64,000 nucleotides of DNA from Shewanella sp. AS1. GTDB lineage: Bacteria; Pseudomonadota; Gammaproteobacteria; Enterobacterales; Shewanellaceae. The first letter of the stretch is position 1, and each line of letters starts with the position of its first letter. A program made the position numbers and the translations under genes. Positions 34,422 to 43,134 of this stretch are shown piece after piece. The DNA lies in NCBI RefSeq assembly GCF_021412565.1, contig NZ_JAKCLJ010000001.1, positions 124,001 to 188,000 on the forward strand. The letters are read 5' to 3'. The notes beneath the pieces are model-generated. The model ran no database searches and was not told where the DNA came from. It saw only the letters and a program-made list of their open reading frames with translations.

Positions 34422-35699
34422 ATGAGTGATGCGATGAAGATCTATTTGACGAGCGAGGCACCGGTAGCCCACTGGGGTAATAGCGAGGTGACTTTTGCTC
34501 AGGGGCTGGCAAACATTCATCTTAAAGGGGGAGACCCACTGCTGCAGGTGCAACAGGCTGGTCGCAAGCTGCGTAGTCAGGGATTATCCGAGGTTGCGCT
34601 GGCAGGTGAAGGCTGGAGCCTGAGCCATCAATGGGCGTTTGCCTTAGGATTCTCCACGGCAAAAAGTCCTGGCACTATTCACTGGTGCGGCGATGAGGCC
34701 ACAGTGCAGGCATTAAACTTCCGTCTCGAGAGTGCTGATTTTGCCCGCCATCTGATCAACGAAACCCCTGAAAATCTTTCCCCGGTAAAACTGGCCGAAC
34801 AGGCCGCTAAGTGGCTGAGCCAGATAGGCGGCGACAAGGTCAGCTATCGCATTATCGAAGGCGAAGCCCTGCTAGAAAACAAGTGGTTTGGTATCCACGC
34901 GGTTGGCCGCGGTAGTGAGCGTCCACCTGCGCTGCTGGAGCTGGATTTTAATCCCCAGGGTGACGATGCCCAGGTAGCCGTAGCCTTGGTCGGCAAAGGG
35001 ATCACCTTTGACTCAGGCGGCTACAGCATCAAGGCTTCTGAGGGTATGCTCGGGATGAAATGCGACATGGGCGGTGCGGCGACAGTGACTGCGGCTCTGG
35101 GTCTAGCGATGCGCTCGGGTTTGAACAAACGCGTAAAACTCTTCCTGTGCTGCGCCGAGAACCTGATCAGCGGCCGTGCCTATAAACTTGGCGATATCAT
35201 CACCTACAAAAATGGCGTGTCGGTGGAAGTGGTCAATACCGATGCCGAGGGGCGTTTAGTGCTGGCCGATGGTCTGCAGGCAGCATCGGCAACCGGTGCG
35301 CCGTTGATCATCGATGCAGCAACCCTCACTGGTGCGGCCGTGATGGCGGTGGGCACTAACTATAATGCAATCTTCTCTCCAGACAGAGAGCTGCTGACTA
35401 AGACTCAGGAGAAGGCAACCGAGGTGGCCGAGCGAGTCTGGCCATTGCCGCTAGACTCTTGGCATAAAGAGATGTGCCCATCGGCCTACGCCGATACCGC
35501 CAACAGTCGTCCTATGAAGGGCGGCGGTGCTGGCGGCGCCTCCAATGCAGCAGGCTTCCTGTGGCGATTTGTATCTGATGAAGCCCAGTGGCTACACGTG
35601 GATCTGGCCGGTGCCTTTATCGACAATGCCACCAGTCTCTGGGCGGCGGGCGCCACCACCCACGGTGTGCTGACAATCGCCAGCTTGTTGCAGGAATAA
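34422..35699 (+). CDS. pepB: aminopeptidase PepB (M17 family)
   Basis: A two-metal (Mn/Zn) cytoplasmic leucyl-type aminopeptidase that releases N-terminal residues from peptides. The 425-residue product shows the M17 core: G-K-G-I-T-F-D-S-G-G-Y (metal Lys/Asp), M-K-C-D-M-G-G-A-A, N-T-D-A-E-G-R-L-V-L-A-D (family signature) and D-A-A-T-L-T-G-A. Its size (E. coli PepB 427) and G-Y-S-I-K-A-S rather than the PepA pattern favour PepB. It is a single gene ending at a bidirectional terminator. Confidence 0.92.
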   Translation: MSDAMKIYLTSEAPVAHWGNSEVTFAQGLANIHLKGGDPLLQVQQAGRKLRSQGLSEVALAGEGWSLSHQWAFALGFSTAKSPGTIHWCGDEATVQALNFRLESADFARHLINETPENLSPVKLAEQAAKWLSQIGGDKVSYRIIEGEALLENKWFGIHAVGRGSERPPALLELDFNPQGDDAQVAVALVGKGITFDSGGYSIKASEGMLGMKCDMGGAATVTAALGLAMRSGLNKRVKLFLCCAENLISGRAYKLGDIITYKNGVSVEVVNTDAEGRLVLADGLQAASATGAPLIIDAATLTGAAVMAVGTNYNAIFSPDRELLTKTQEKATEVAERVWPLPLDSWHKEMCPSAYADTANSRPMKGGGAGGASNAAGFLWRFVSDEAQWLHVDLAGAFIDNATSLWAAGATTHGVLTIASLLQE

Positions 35700-35727
35700 T
35701 GCATTTAAATCACCAGAGTGAATAAAT

Positions 35728-35755
35728 AAAAATGCGTCCAGTGTGGCGCATTTTT
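35728..35755. terminator. bidirectional terminator between pepB and thpR
   Basis: A 9-bp stem AAAAATGCG / CGCATTTTT with a ten-base loop lies between two convergent genes and abuts the thpR stop. Confidence 0.85.
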
Positions 35756-35756
35756 C

Positions 35757-36323
35757 CTATGTTGAGGTCAGCGGCCAGCTGTGTAGTATGGGGTATCGCA
35801 CCCCTGTTTCGCTGCTGATGGATTGATACAGGTGCAGGGCTGTGGGCTGTAACAGAAGCGGCGAGACCTTGACCTTATGGTAATTTTTCGCCTTGCGAAA
35901 CAGTGTGATATGGGGCGTGAAATTGTGCTCGTCCCCTGCAATATCCAGCTGCTGACAGAGTGTCTGGCACGCCTGATACAGACTCGATAAAGCATGGTCG
36001 TTGGGCGACTGGTGATCCATTTTTCCACTGGCATCTCTTCTGGTATCCCCCTTGAGGCAAAGCACCCTAGGTTTTGGCCAGAGATCTAACTGGGTTAGAG
36101 CTAACTGAAATCGAGTTAACTTCTGCTGCTGACTCAATTGGTCTATGCCTCGAATTAAGCCCATTTCTTGCTCAAGCGTTAGCTGCCCGAGAAATTTAAG
36201 CGTCATATGAAAGTTAGCGGCAGGCACGGCGCGGCCATCACAGTCGCAGCTGTGTTGCAGCCGTAACAGCGCCTGAGCTTGCTCTGTGGTTGTGCCAAAG
36301 CCTAAGAACAATCTTTTAGTCAT
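35757..36323 (-). CDS. thpR: RNA 2',3'-cyclic phosphodiesterase / 2'-5' RNA ligase
   Basis: A 188-residue 2H phosphoesterase that opens 2',3'-cyclic phosphates on RNA; in vitro it also joins tRNA halves with 2'-5' bonds. The two catalytic H-x-T-x motifs are F-H-M-T-L-K-F-L-G and T-P-H-I-T-L-F-R. The ATG at 36323 begins M-T-K-R-L-F-L-G-F; the longer frame to 36356 lacks support. It is divergent from hrpB with a gap of about 135 bases. Confidence 0.9.
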   Translation of the reverse strand: MTKRLFLGFGTTTEQAQALLRLQHSCDCDGRAVPAANFHMTLKFLGQLTLEQEMGLIRGIDQLSQQQKLTRFQLALTQLDLWPKPRVLCLKGDTRRDASGKMDHQSPNDHALSSLYQACQTLCQQLDIAGDEHNFTPHITLFRKAKNYHKVKVSPLLLQPTALHLYQSISSETGVRYPILHSWPLTST

Positions 36324-36458
36324 GGTGAGTATTGGTTTATGGGCGAGCCTTAGCACATCTTACGCTAATCTCTTGGCTTATCCTTAGTTTTTGCGGCATT
36401 TAGTTTTCCCCCTGTTCCTTGTACACTTGTGGCAGTTTTTCTTAGCAGCAAGTGACTT

Positions 36459-39020
36459 TTGAACGCCTTACCTATTCAAGCCTTATTCACCGATATCCGC
36501 CAGGCACTGGCCGACTCGACTCAGCTTATTCTGCAGGCACCAACCGGTGCGGGTAAATCCACCGCCTTGCCGCTGGCCATGCTGGACTGGAGTGAAATTG
36601 ACGGCAAGATTCTGATGCTGGAACCCAGACGCATGGCGGCGCGTAACGTGGCGCAGTTTATTGCCAAGCAGCGCGGTGAACCGCTGGGGCAGAGCGTGGG
36701 TTTTCGGGTGCGCGGCGAGTCTAAAGTCAGTGCGAATACCCGGCTCGAGGTGGTTACAGAGGGGGTGCTGACCCGAATGATCCAGCAAGATCCTGAGCTG
36801 ACAGGCTATGACTTAGTGATTTTTGATGAGATCCATGAGCGTCACCTTACAACGGATCTGGGGCTGGCTCTGGCGCTTGAGGTGCAGGGCTCTTTTCGTG
36901 AAGATCTGATCCTGATGGCCATGTCGGCCACTCTGGAGGGCTTGCCGATACAGAGCCTGATGCCAGAGGCTGTGTTCCTCGAAAGCCAGGGGCGCAGCTT
37001 TCCAGTCGAGATAACCTATCGCCCTCCAAGGCCAAACCATGACTGGCTGGATCATATGGCCAGAGTGATAGTCGAGCTGCTGAATCAAGATTTACAAACT
37101 CAAAACGCTGAGGGCTCTTTACAAACTCAGGACGCTGAGGGCTCTTTGCAAACTCAAAACGCTGAGGGCTCTTTACTGGCATTTCTGCCGGGGCAGAGAG
37201 AGATAATGCGTCTTGCGCAGCGACTCAGTGAGCGTCTCAGTCCAGATGAGTTTATTATTGCGCCCCTCTATGGCAGTCTGCCAGCCAAGGCGCAGGACAG
37301 CGCGATTGCCGCCGCGCCGCCCGGCAAACGTAAGGTGGTGCTCTCGACCAATGTGGCCGAGTCGAGCCTCACGATTGAGGGGATCACCTTAGTGGTGGAC
37401 TCTGGCTATAAGCGTCAGGCGAGTTTTAATCCAAAAACCGCCGTGAGCCGTTTATCCCTCAAACGTATCAGCCAGTCGTCTGCCGCTCAGCGTGCTGGAC
37501 GGGCAGGGCGCCTGTCGCCCGGACGTGCCATCCGTCTGTGGGGACAGGAGGAGCAGGGGCGGCTATTGCAGGCCGACGAGCCTGAGATTTTACACGGCGA
37601 TCTGACCAGTGTGGTGCTAGACGCTGCACTCTGGGGTGTTAGCACACTGGGCGAGCTGCCGCTGCTCAGCCCAGCATCAATCGCCAATGAAGCCGTCGCC
37701 TGGCAATTGCTGACTCAGCTGGCGCTAGTCGATGCCAATCACAGGATCACAGAACATGGCCGTAAGGCTTACAAGCTTGGGTGTCATCCGCGTCTGGCCC
37801 ATATGCTGCTTATGGCGGCGGAGCAGGAACAGCCGTCGATACTCGCTCAGGCCGCGGTCGTTGCCGGGATTATCGAGTCTCGTAGCCGAGTAAGGCGCGG
37901 CGCCGATATCCTCAATTATCTTGATGATGCTCGGCGGGGCGAGGCGGGCCAGCTGGCGCAGAGCTATTTACAACGCATGCAGGGCAGGTCACAGATGCAG
38001 CCGGGGCGTTTAGCAACAGAGGGCGCAGACGGCGATGCCATTGCGCTGCTGCTGGCCTGGGCCTTTCCCGATCGTATCGCCAAGGCGCGGGGCGCAAGTG
38101 GTTATCAGCTTGCCAGCGGCGCCGGTGTTGTGCTCAATGAGGATGATGCCTTGACCGGTGAACCTTGGCTGGTGGTCGCCGATTTTCAGGAGTCAGAGGG
38201 GCAGAGCAGCGGCCGGGTTCAGCTGGCGGCGCGTCTGGATCCAGCTCTATTCGATAATCAGCTCACAGCTTATCGCTTAAAGCAACTGGTGTGCGGCTGG
38301 GATGAGAAACAGCAGAAATTCTATGCCGAGGAGCAGAGCAGGCTGGGCGCAATCGTGCTGGACAAGCGCCCCGTGACTCAGCTCGATGATGGGCAGATAA
38401 AACAGGCTATCTATGCTCTTATTCGCGCCAAAGGGGTGGCGATACTGGGATTTGGTGATAAGGTGAACCAGCTCAGATTAAGGCTGGCCTTGGCACAAAG
38501 CTATCAGCTGCCGGGCAGTTGGCCAGCCCTGGATGATGAGGCCTTGTTAGACTCACTTGAGCAGTGGCTCGGCCCCTATCTGGACGGCGTGCGCCGTCTA
38601 AGTCAGCTGCAGGCGCTGGATTTCTACAGCCTGCTGCATAACCTTCTGCCCTGGGAGCAACAACAGGTCTTAAACGAGCAGTTGCCGACCCACTGGTTAA
38701 TGAAAACCGGCACACGGGCGCAGATAAGTTATGAGCTGCCTGGGCGCGCCCTGCTTAGTGTGCGGCTGCAGGAGGCGCTGGGAATGGCGCAGAGTCCAAT
38801 GCTGGCGCAGGGGAAATTGGTGGTTACCATGGCCTTGCTCTCACCGGCGCAGCGGCCTCTGGCATTGACCGCCGATCTGGCCAATTTCTGGCAGGGACCT
38901 TATAAAGAGGTGCAAAAAGAGATGAAGGGACGTTACCCTAAGCACTTGTGGCCTGACGATCCGGCCAATACCCTGCCGACTAAGATGACCAAGAAAAAAA
39001 CATTAAATAGCGGCCAGTAG
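36459..39020 (+). CDS. hrpB: ATP-dependent RNA helicase HrpB (TTG start)
   Basis: An 853-residue DEAH-box helicase; its role in bacteria is poorly known and linked to RNA metabolism and, in some species, cell-envelope phenotypes. Motifs are A-P-T-G-A-G-K-S-T (Walker A, about 29-37), D-E-I-H-E-R-H, M-S-A-T-L, S-T-N-V-A-E-S-S-L-T and Q-R-A-G-R-A-G-R. The start is TTG at 36459: a TGA lies two codons upstream, and the next in-frame ATG is after Walker A. Three tandem 27-bp copies (37092-37172) insert nine residues each just before the L-A-F-L-P-G motif. mrcB overlaps the stop region and may be co-transcribed. Confidence 0.94.
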   Translation: MNALPIQALFTDIRQALADSTQLILQAPTGAGKSTALPLAMLDWSEIDGKILMLEPRRMAARNVAQFIAKQRGEPLGQSVGFRVRGESKVSANTRLEVVTEGVLTRMIQQDPELTGYDLVIFDEIHERHLTTDLGLALALEVQGSFREDLILMAMSATLEGLPIQSLMPEAVFLESQGRSFPVEITYRPPRPNHDWLDHMARVIVELLNQDLQTQNAEGSLQTQDAEGSLQTQNAEGSLLAFLPGQREIMRLAQRLSERLSPDEFIIAPLYGSLPAKAQDSAIAAAPPGKRKVVLSTNVAESSLTIEGITLVVDSGYKRQASFNPKTAVSRLSLKRISQSSAAQRAGRAGRLSPGRAIRLWGQEEQGRLLQADEPEILHGDLTSVVLDAALWGVSTLGELPLLSPASIANEAVAWQLLTQLALVDANHRITEHGRKAYKLGCHPRLAHMLLMAAEQEQPSILAQAAVVAGIIESRSRVRRGADILNYLDDARRGEAGQLAQSYLQRMQGRSQMQPGRLATEGADGDAIALLLAWAFPDRIAKARGASGYQLASGAGVVLNEDDALTGEPWLVVADFQESEGQSSGRVQLAARLDPALFDNQLTAYRLKQLVCGWDEKQQKFYAEEQSRLGAIVLDKRPVTQLDDGQIKQAIYALIRAKGVAILGFGDKVNQLRLRLALAQSYQLPGSWPALDDEALLDSLEQWLGPYLDGVRRLSQLQALDFYSLLHNLLPWEQQQVLNEQLPTHWLMKTGTRAQISYELPGRALLSVRLQEALGMAQSPMLAQGKLVVTMALLSPAQRPLALTADLANFWQGPYKEVQKEMKGRYPKHLWPDDPANTLPTKMTKKKTLNSGQ
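37092..37172 (+). repeat. three tandem 27-bp copies inside hrpB
   Basis: Units 37092-37118, 37119-37145 and 37146-37172 each encode the nine residues L-Q-T-Q-(N/D)-A-E-G-S. Copies one and three differ by one synonymous change (TTA/TTG) and copy two has two further differences. Because each unit is a multiple of three, copy-number change keeps the reading frame. Confidence 0.9.
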
Positions 39021-39049
39021 TGCCGTTGTTGACAGTTAATGGAATAGAA

Positions 39050-41383
39050 ATGACAAGCAAAGCGCATGCGACTAAGCGGGCCGTAAGAAAACCTGCAACC
39101 CGATCCAAGAAGCGAAACCCTAAGGGCGGCAAGGGGGGATGGGGTAGAAAACTCTGGTCTCTCTCCTTGAAGCTGGGGATCATCCTCATCGCCGCCTTGA
39201 CCATCTACAGCATCTATCTGGATCAGACAATAGCCCGTAAATTTGAGGGGCAGAAGTGGCACCTACCGGCGCAGGTATTCAGCCGCTCCATGGCACTTTA
39301 TCCCGGCGCGGCAGTCAGTCACGAACAGCTGATCGCCGAGCTGAAACTCCTAGGTTACCGTAAAGTCGCTAACCCTCGTCAGGTGGGGGAGTTTTCTGCC
39401 TCCAGCACTAAGGTGGATTTGTGGCGCCGTCCTTTCCTACATCCCCAGGGATCTCAGAGCGAACAGCGGGTGATGATCACCTTTGACAGTCAGGGTGTGT
39501 CGGCGGTTGCGCGTCAGAGCGATAATCGTCAGCTGGCGGTATTCCATCTTGAGCCTGTGCTGCTGGACAGGATGATCACCAGCGATGGTGAGGATCGCCT
39601 GTTCGTGCCAACCGATAAGATGCCCAATGCCATAGTCAAGGCGCTGATCTTGGTGGAGGATCGCACCTTCTACCAACATCATGGTGTTAACCCGTTTGCC
39701 ATAATTCGTGCCGCGCTGGTTAACCTCAGTGCCGGCCGAACCGTGCAGGGGGGCTCGACCCTGACCCAGCAGCTGGCGAAGAACTTCTTCCTCTCTAGTG
39801 AGCGCTCTATCATACGCAAGCTGCGCGAAGCCTTGATGGCGATCATTATCGATTTTCGCTACGACAAGGATGAGATCCTAGAGGCCTATCTCAATGAGGT
39901 CTATATGGGGCAGGATAAGAACCGCGCCGTGCACGGCATGGGCCTGGCTTCGCAGTTCTATTTTGGTCGCCCTATTGCCGAGCTGACGCTGGATCAGCAG
40001 GCATTCTTAGTGGCTGTGATTAAAGGTCCCTCTTACTACAACCCTTGGCGTTATCCCGAGCGCACACAGGAGCGACGCGACTTAGTGCTGCGCCTGCTGA
40101 TGGAGGCAGATGAGATCTCTGTGGCTCAGTATAAGGCGGCGGCCAGTGCGCCGCTGGGACTGCGTAATTATAATAAATCTGTGCATCAGAAGCTGCCCGC
40201 CTTCTTTGCCGTGGTGAAAGAGGAGCTTAACCGCCGCTTCGGTGATGCCTTGCTGCAGCAATCTGGGATCAAGGTCTACACCACGCTGGATCCTATGGCC
40301 CAGGAGGCGGCCGAAAAAGCGGTGCAATCGACCATGTCTCGCCTGGGCGAAGGCAATAAGGCACTTCAAGTTGGCATGGTGGTGACAGATAAATACTCAG
40401 CCGGCATTGCCGCTATGGTGGGCGATAAAGTGCCAAGTTTCCAGGGCTTTAATCGTGCGGTTGAGATACGTCGTCCCATAGGTTCTCTTATCAAGCCTTT
40501 CGTTTATGCCACCGCGTTAGAAGAGGGAGATAAATATAACCTGGCGACGCCGCTCAAAGATGAGCCTATTACGCTGCAAAATGAGCAGGGCAAGACCTGG
40601 TCGCCCCAGAACGTGGATAAGCAGTTTTTGGGTGAAGTGCCGCTGATCAGCGCGATGAAAAACTCCATGAACGTACCCACGGTAAACCTAGGGATGGCCA
40701 TAGGCACAGATGCGGTGGCCACAACCTTGGCGCGCTCGGGTTGGCAGGACAGGATCCCTGAATACCCCTCCATGCTGCTGGGGGCGGTAAATGGCTCGCC
40801 ACTTATTGTGGCTCAGGTGTATCAGACCCTGGCGGATAATGGCCGCTACCGTGAGCTGAGCGCCGTCACCCATGTGCTGGATATGGATAATCATCCTCTT
40901 CAGGGCAGCGGTATCGCCAGTTCGCAGGCCATCCCAGTTGCCAGTGATTTTCTTATCCAACACGCCATGACAGAAGTGGTGCGCTCGGGCACGGCAAAAC
41001 GCCTAGGGCAGGTCTTTCCTCGGGTGACGCTGGCGGGTAAGACAGGGACCAGTAACGATTCACGCGACTCCTGGTTTGCCGGTTTCGATGAGCGTAATGT
41101 CGCGGCTATCTGGGTTGGGCGTGATGACAATGAGAAAACCACCCTCTATGGCAGCAGTGGTGCCATGGCTGTCTATCAGGCTTTCCTGCAAGAGCGCTCG
41201 CCTATCAGTCTGCGCCGAACTCCGGTCAATGGGGTAGTGCAGGGCTATTTCGATGCTAAAGGGATCGCCCAGGAGCGAGGCTGTGGCGGCGTGACAGCCT
41301 TGCCCGCACTGACTGAGAGTTATCATCCGGCGAAAAACTGTGGTGAGCCACTCTCCTGGTGGCAGAAGCTGACCGGTGGATAA
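39050..41383 (+). CDS. mrcB: bifunctional penicillin-binding protein 1B
   Basis: Inner-membrane peptidoglycan glycosyltransferase and transpeptidase. The product, about 777 residues, has a basic cytoplasmic N-terminus, one anchor helix (about residues 40-60), a UB2H-like domain, then the GT51 domain with E-D-R-T-F-Y-Q-H-H-G (catalytic Glu about 202) and Q-G-G-S-T-L-T-Q-Q-L-A-K-N. The transpeptidase domain has S-L-I-K (Ser about 477), S-M-N and K-T-G-T. A GTG at 39020 overlapping the hrpB stop would add ten residues; the ATG at 39050 with a GGA upstream is preferred. It is slightly shorter than E. coli MrcB (844). Confidence 0.95.
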   Translation: MTSKAHATKRAVRKPATRSKKRNPKGGKGGWGRKLWSLSLKLGIILIAALTIYSIYLDQTIARKFEGQKWHLPAQVFSRSMALYPGAAVSHEQLIAELKLLGYRKVANPRQVGEFSASSTKVDLWRRPFLHPQGSQSEQRVMITFDSQGVSAVARQSDNRQLAVFHLEPVLLDRMITSDGEDRLFVPTDKMPNAIVKALILVEDRTFYQHHGVNPFAIIRAALVNLSAGRTVQGGSTLTQQLAKNFFLSSERSIIRKLREALMAIIIDFRYDKDEILEAYLNEVYMGQDKNRAVHGMGLASQFYFGRPIAELTLDQQAFLVAVIKGPSYYNPWRYPERTQERRDLVLRLLMEADEISVAQYKAAASAPLGLRNYNKSVHQKLPAFFAVVKEELNRRFGDALLQQSGIKVYTTLDPMAQEAAEKAVQSTMSRLGEGNKALQVGMVVTDKYSAGIAAMVGDKVPSFQGFNRAVEIRRPIGSLIKPFVYATALEEGDKYNLATPLKDEPITLQNEQGKTWSPQNVDKQFLGEVPLISAMKNSMNVPTVNLGMAIGTDAVATTLARSGWQDRIPEYPSMLLGAVNGSPLIVAQVYQTLADNGRYRELSAVTHVLDMDNHPLQGSGIASSQAIPVASDFLIQHAMTEVVRSGTAKRLGQVFPRVTLAGKTGTSNDSRDSWFAGFDERNVAAIWVGRDDNEKTTLYGSSGAMAVYQAFLQERSPISLRRTPVNGVVQGYFDAKGIAQERGCGGVTALPALTESYHPAKNCGEPLSWWQKLTGG

Positions 41384-41449
41384 TACTGGCCGATAGCGTC
41401 GAGTAATATACAAAGCAATACGCAGAGCTATAGCCAGAGGAATAAAACA

Positions 41450-41471
41450 GGGGAGCCGTGAGTGGCTCCCC
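41450..41471 (+). terminator. terminator of hrpB-mrcB
   Basis: An 8-bp stem GGGGAGCC / GGCTCCCC with a six-base loop followed by TTTTTT, about 65 bases after the mrcB stop. Confidence 0.92.
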
Positions 41472-41539
41472 TTTTTTACTGCACTTCTTTCTACTGCATT
41501 TTTTCTGACTGTATTTGCTCTTGGGTATTAAATGCTTTC

Positions 41540-42364
41540 TCAGTCGTTTTTGCCGCGTTTCTTGGGCTTAGTCTGTTGCCACAGATAGAAACCGGAGATC
41601 GCCATAAAGATCAGGCTAAGGGCGACCAGATCGAACACTAATGTGCCCGATAGCCCGAAGATGCGGCCGCTGTGCAGATCCAGTAATACCCGCTCCCAAT
41701 TTAAGTAGCTTGAGCGCACATTAAGGCTGACTTGCTCTTGGGCACTGACTTGCGTTTTTGTAAGCTTAGCGCTGTCTGAGTCGAGTGGGCTTAGCCAGCT
41801 CAGACCCGCAGGCGGTGTGTCTACCTGCCAGTCGATAAGTTCAGGGTCGGCCAGATAATGCCCCTGCTCGCTATTGAGCCAGACCTGAGTCTTATCATCA
41901 TGACTCACAAGTCCTAAAGAGAGCAGCTTGTCCGGCAAGCCTGTCTCTTGGCTTTGACGTTCGAGCAGCTGCCCATCTTTAGCGATAAGGTAGAGGTGGT
42001 GTCTGTCGATCGCCAGATACTGCTGTTGGTATTGAGCCACCGCGAGAATGGGGTTGTCTGCTTCGAGCACCAACTTATCGTCAATCCATAGCTGACCATG
42101 ACTGGCGGCGATTAACGGGGTCAGATTAAATAGCTTGATATTTTCCGGTGCCTTGATGCCGTAATGATCCAGCAGCCAGGCCTGTCTGACCGGTTTTGCG
42201 CCCAGGCCAAGGCTGTGACTGTGATTAATCATGATGCCAGTGAGCGACACCAGAATCACCAATATGGCGCTGACTATGCCTAATCGTCTATGCCAGGGTC
42301 TGGAGAATTTCGCAAATTTCTGCCACAGGGGTTTGTGGTGAGGATGGCGAGGTTTGTTTGTCAT
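41540..42364 (-). CDS. PepSY-type inner-membrane protein
   Basis: A 274-residue protein with an N-terminal helix (about 23-45) containing H-x8-H-like spacing (R-R-L-G-I-V-S, then I-N-H-S-H-S), a large periplasmic part with PepSY character, and a C-terminal helix (about 245-265) ending in a basic tail. PepSY-associated membrane proteins occur in iron-uptake loci (ferric-siderophore reduction, as proposed for PiuB/FoxB types). It lies downstream of the FMN-binding protein gene in the same direction, but a terminator (42470-42493) stands between them, so it probably has its own promoter or relies on read-through. An AT-rich stretch GATAATAATCAATG at its start loosely resembles a Fur half-site. 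Confidence 0.72.
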   Translation of the reverse strand: MTNKPRHPHHKPLWQKFAKFSRPWHRRLGIVSAILVILVSLTGIMINHSHSLGLGAKPVRQAWLLDHYGIKAPENIKLFNLTPLIAASHGQLWIDDKLVLEADNPILAVAQYQQQYLAIDRHHLYLIAKDGQLLERQSQETGLPDKLLSLGLVSHDDKTQVWLNSEQGHYLADPELIDWQVDTPPAGLSWLSPLDSDSAKLTKTQVSAQEQVSLNVRSSYLNWERVLLDLHSGRIFGLSGTLVFDLVALSLIFMAISGFYLWQQTKPKKRGKND

Positions 42365-42469
42365 TGATTATTATCTTTATTTGGCCGTTGGCTTATTCGT
42401 TTGCGACAGGTTTGGATGCATTACTCTTGTACTTAACATGCAAAATAGCATGCTAATTCTACATGCAAA

Positions 42470-42493
42470 AACAGCAGGTACTTACCTGCTGTT
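42470..42493 (-). terminator. terminator after the FMN-binding protein gene
   Basis: An 11-bp perfect stem AACAGCAGGTA / TACCTGCTGTT with a two-base loop; on the minus strand it is followed by TTTGC after TTTT. It separates the FMN-binding gene from the PepSY gene. Confidence 0.85.
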
Positions 42494-42519
42494 CGTTACT
42501 CTATAAGATACCCTATGAT

Positions 42520-43053
42520 TTATCTATTATCAGCGGTTTTTTGGTTGATACGCTGATCTAGATAGAGGGCGATGCGAGATAATTTGTTTAAGGCTCGCAC
42601 CGAAAGGGTGGCGCCGGTAATGCCATCGATGTGTCTGTCTAAGCCATGTGTATCTGTGAGTCTCGCCTGCTTGAATTGATCGGTAAAGAAATCGTGTCTT
42701 ACCTCATCGCCTCGACTCTCTCGATATACTAAGACTTTGACTTTGACTATCGCCTGCTTGTTCACATGAATACCGACTGTGATGGGGGCCTCTTTGCCTA
42801 TCTCCTCAAGAATCCAAACGCTTTCTTCGGCCTGTTGCCAGTAGCGTACTCGCATCTTATTGAATCTGTGGGCAAGAATATCTTCGATGATCTGTTTATC
42901 TTCTTCGGTCAGCCAGTAGACATTCGCCTTTGGAGCCGGGGCGTTAAAGGCTTGGCTAATAAAGTCAGCGTTGCTCTGGTAGACGTTAGCACTGTAGACA
43001 CTCAGGCTGATACAGAGCAGAGATAAGAGTGTTGCAATCGATCGCGTTTTCAT
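42520..43053 (-). CDS. periplasmic FMN-binding domain protein (predicted flavinylated)
   Basis: A 177-residue exported protein (signal peptide about 1-21) with a single FMN_bind domain. Residues 143-149, D-G-I-T-G-A-T, match the D-x-x-(S/T)-G-A-(T/S) motif to which ApbE covalently attaches FMN, predicting FMN on Thr149. Single-domain FMN_bind proteins act as extracytoplasmic electron carriers. It follows the porin gene by about 80 bases, separated by a hairpin. With the Fur-like box before the porin and the PepSY gene after it, a role in ferric reduction or iron uptake is plausible but unproven. No apbE gene is seen in the window. Confidence 0.8.
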   Translation of the reverse strand: MKTRSIATLLSLLCISLSVYSANVYQSNADFISQAFNAPAPKANVYWLTEEDKQIIEDILAHRFNKMRVRYWQQAEESVWILEEIGKEAPITVGIHVNKQAIVKVKVLVYRESRGDEVRHDFFTDQFKQARLTDTHGLDRHIDGITGATLSVRALNKLSRIALYLDQRINQKTADNR

Positions 43054-43091
43054 CGAGAAGCCCTAATTGAATATAACTGATTGAGGCTTTG

Positions 43092-43123
43092 TATCACTAG
43101 TGCTCAGCCGAGCACTAGTGATA
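43092..43123. other. 14-bp perfect hairpin between porin and FMN-binding genes
   Basis: TATCACTAGTGCTC / GAGCACTAGTGATA pair perfectly around AGCC. No T-run follows on the minus strand, so it more likely stabilises the porin mRNA 3' end or limits read-through than fully terminates. Confidence 0.8.
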
Positions 43124-43134
43124 AAGGGGCAAAC

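Noticed and set aside
36847..37182. Minus-strand frame with a repeated F-V-K-S-P-Q-R pattern
   Set aside because: It is only the antisense reading of the hrpB 27-bp tandem repeat.
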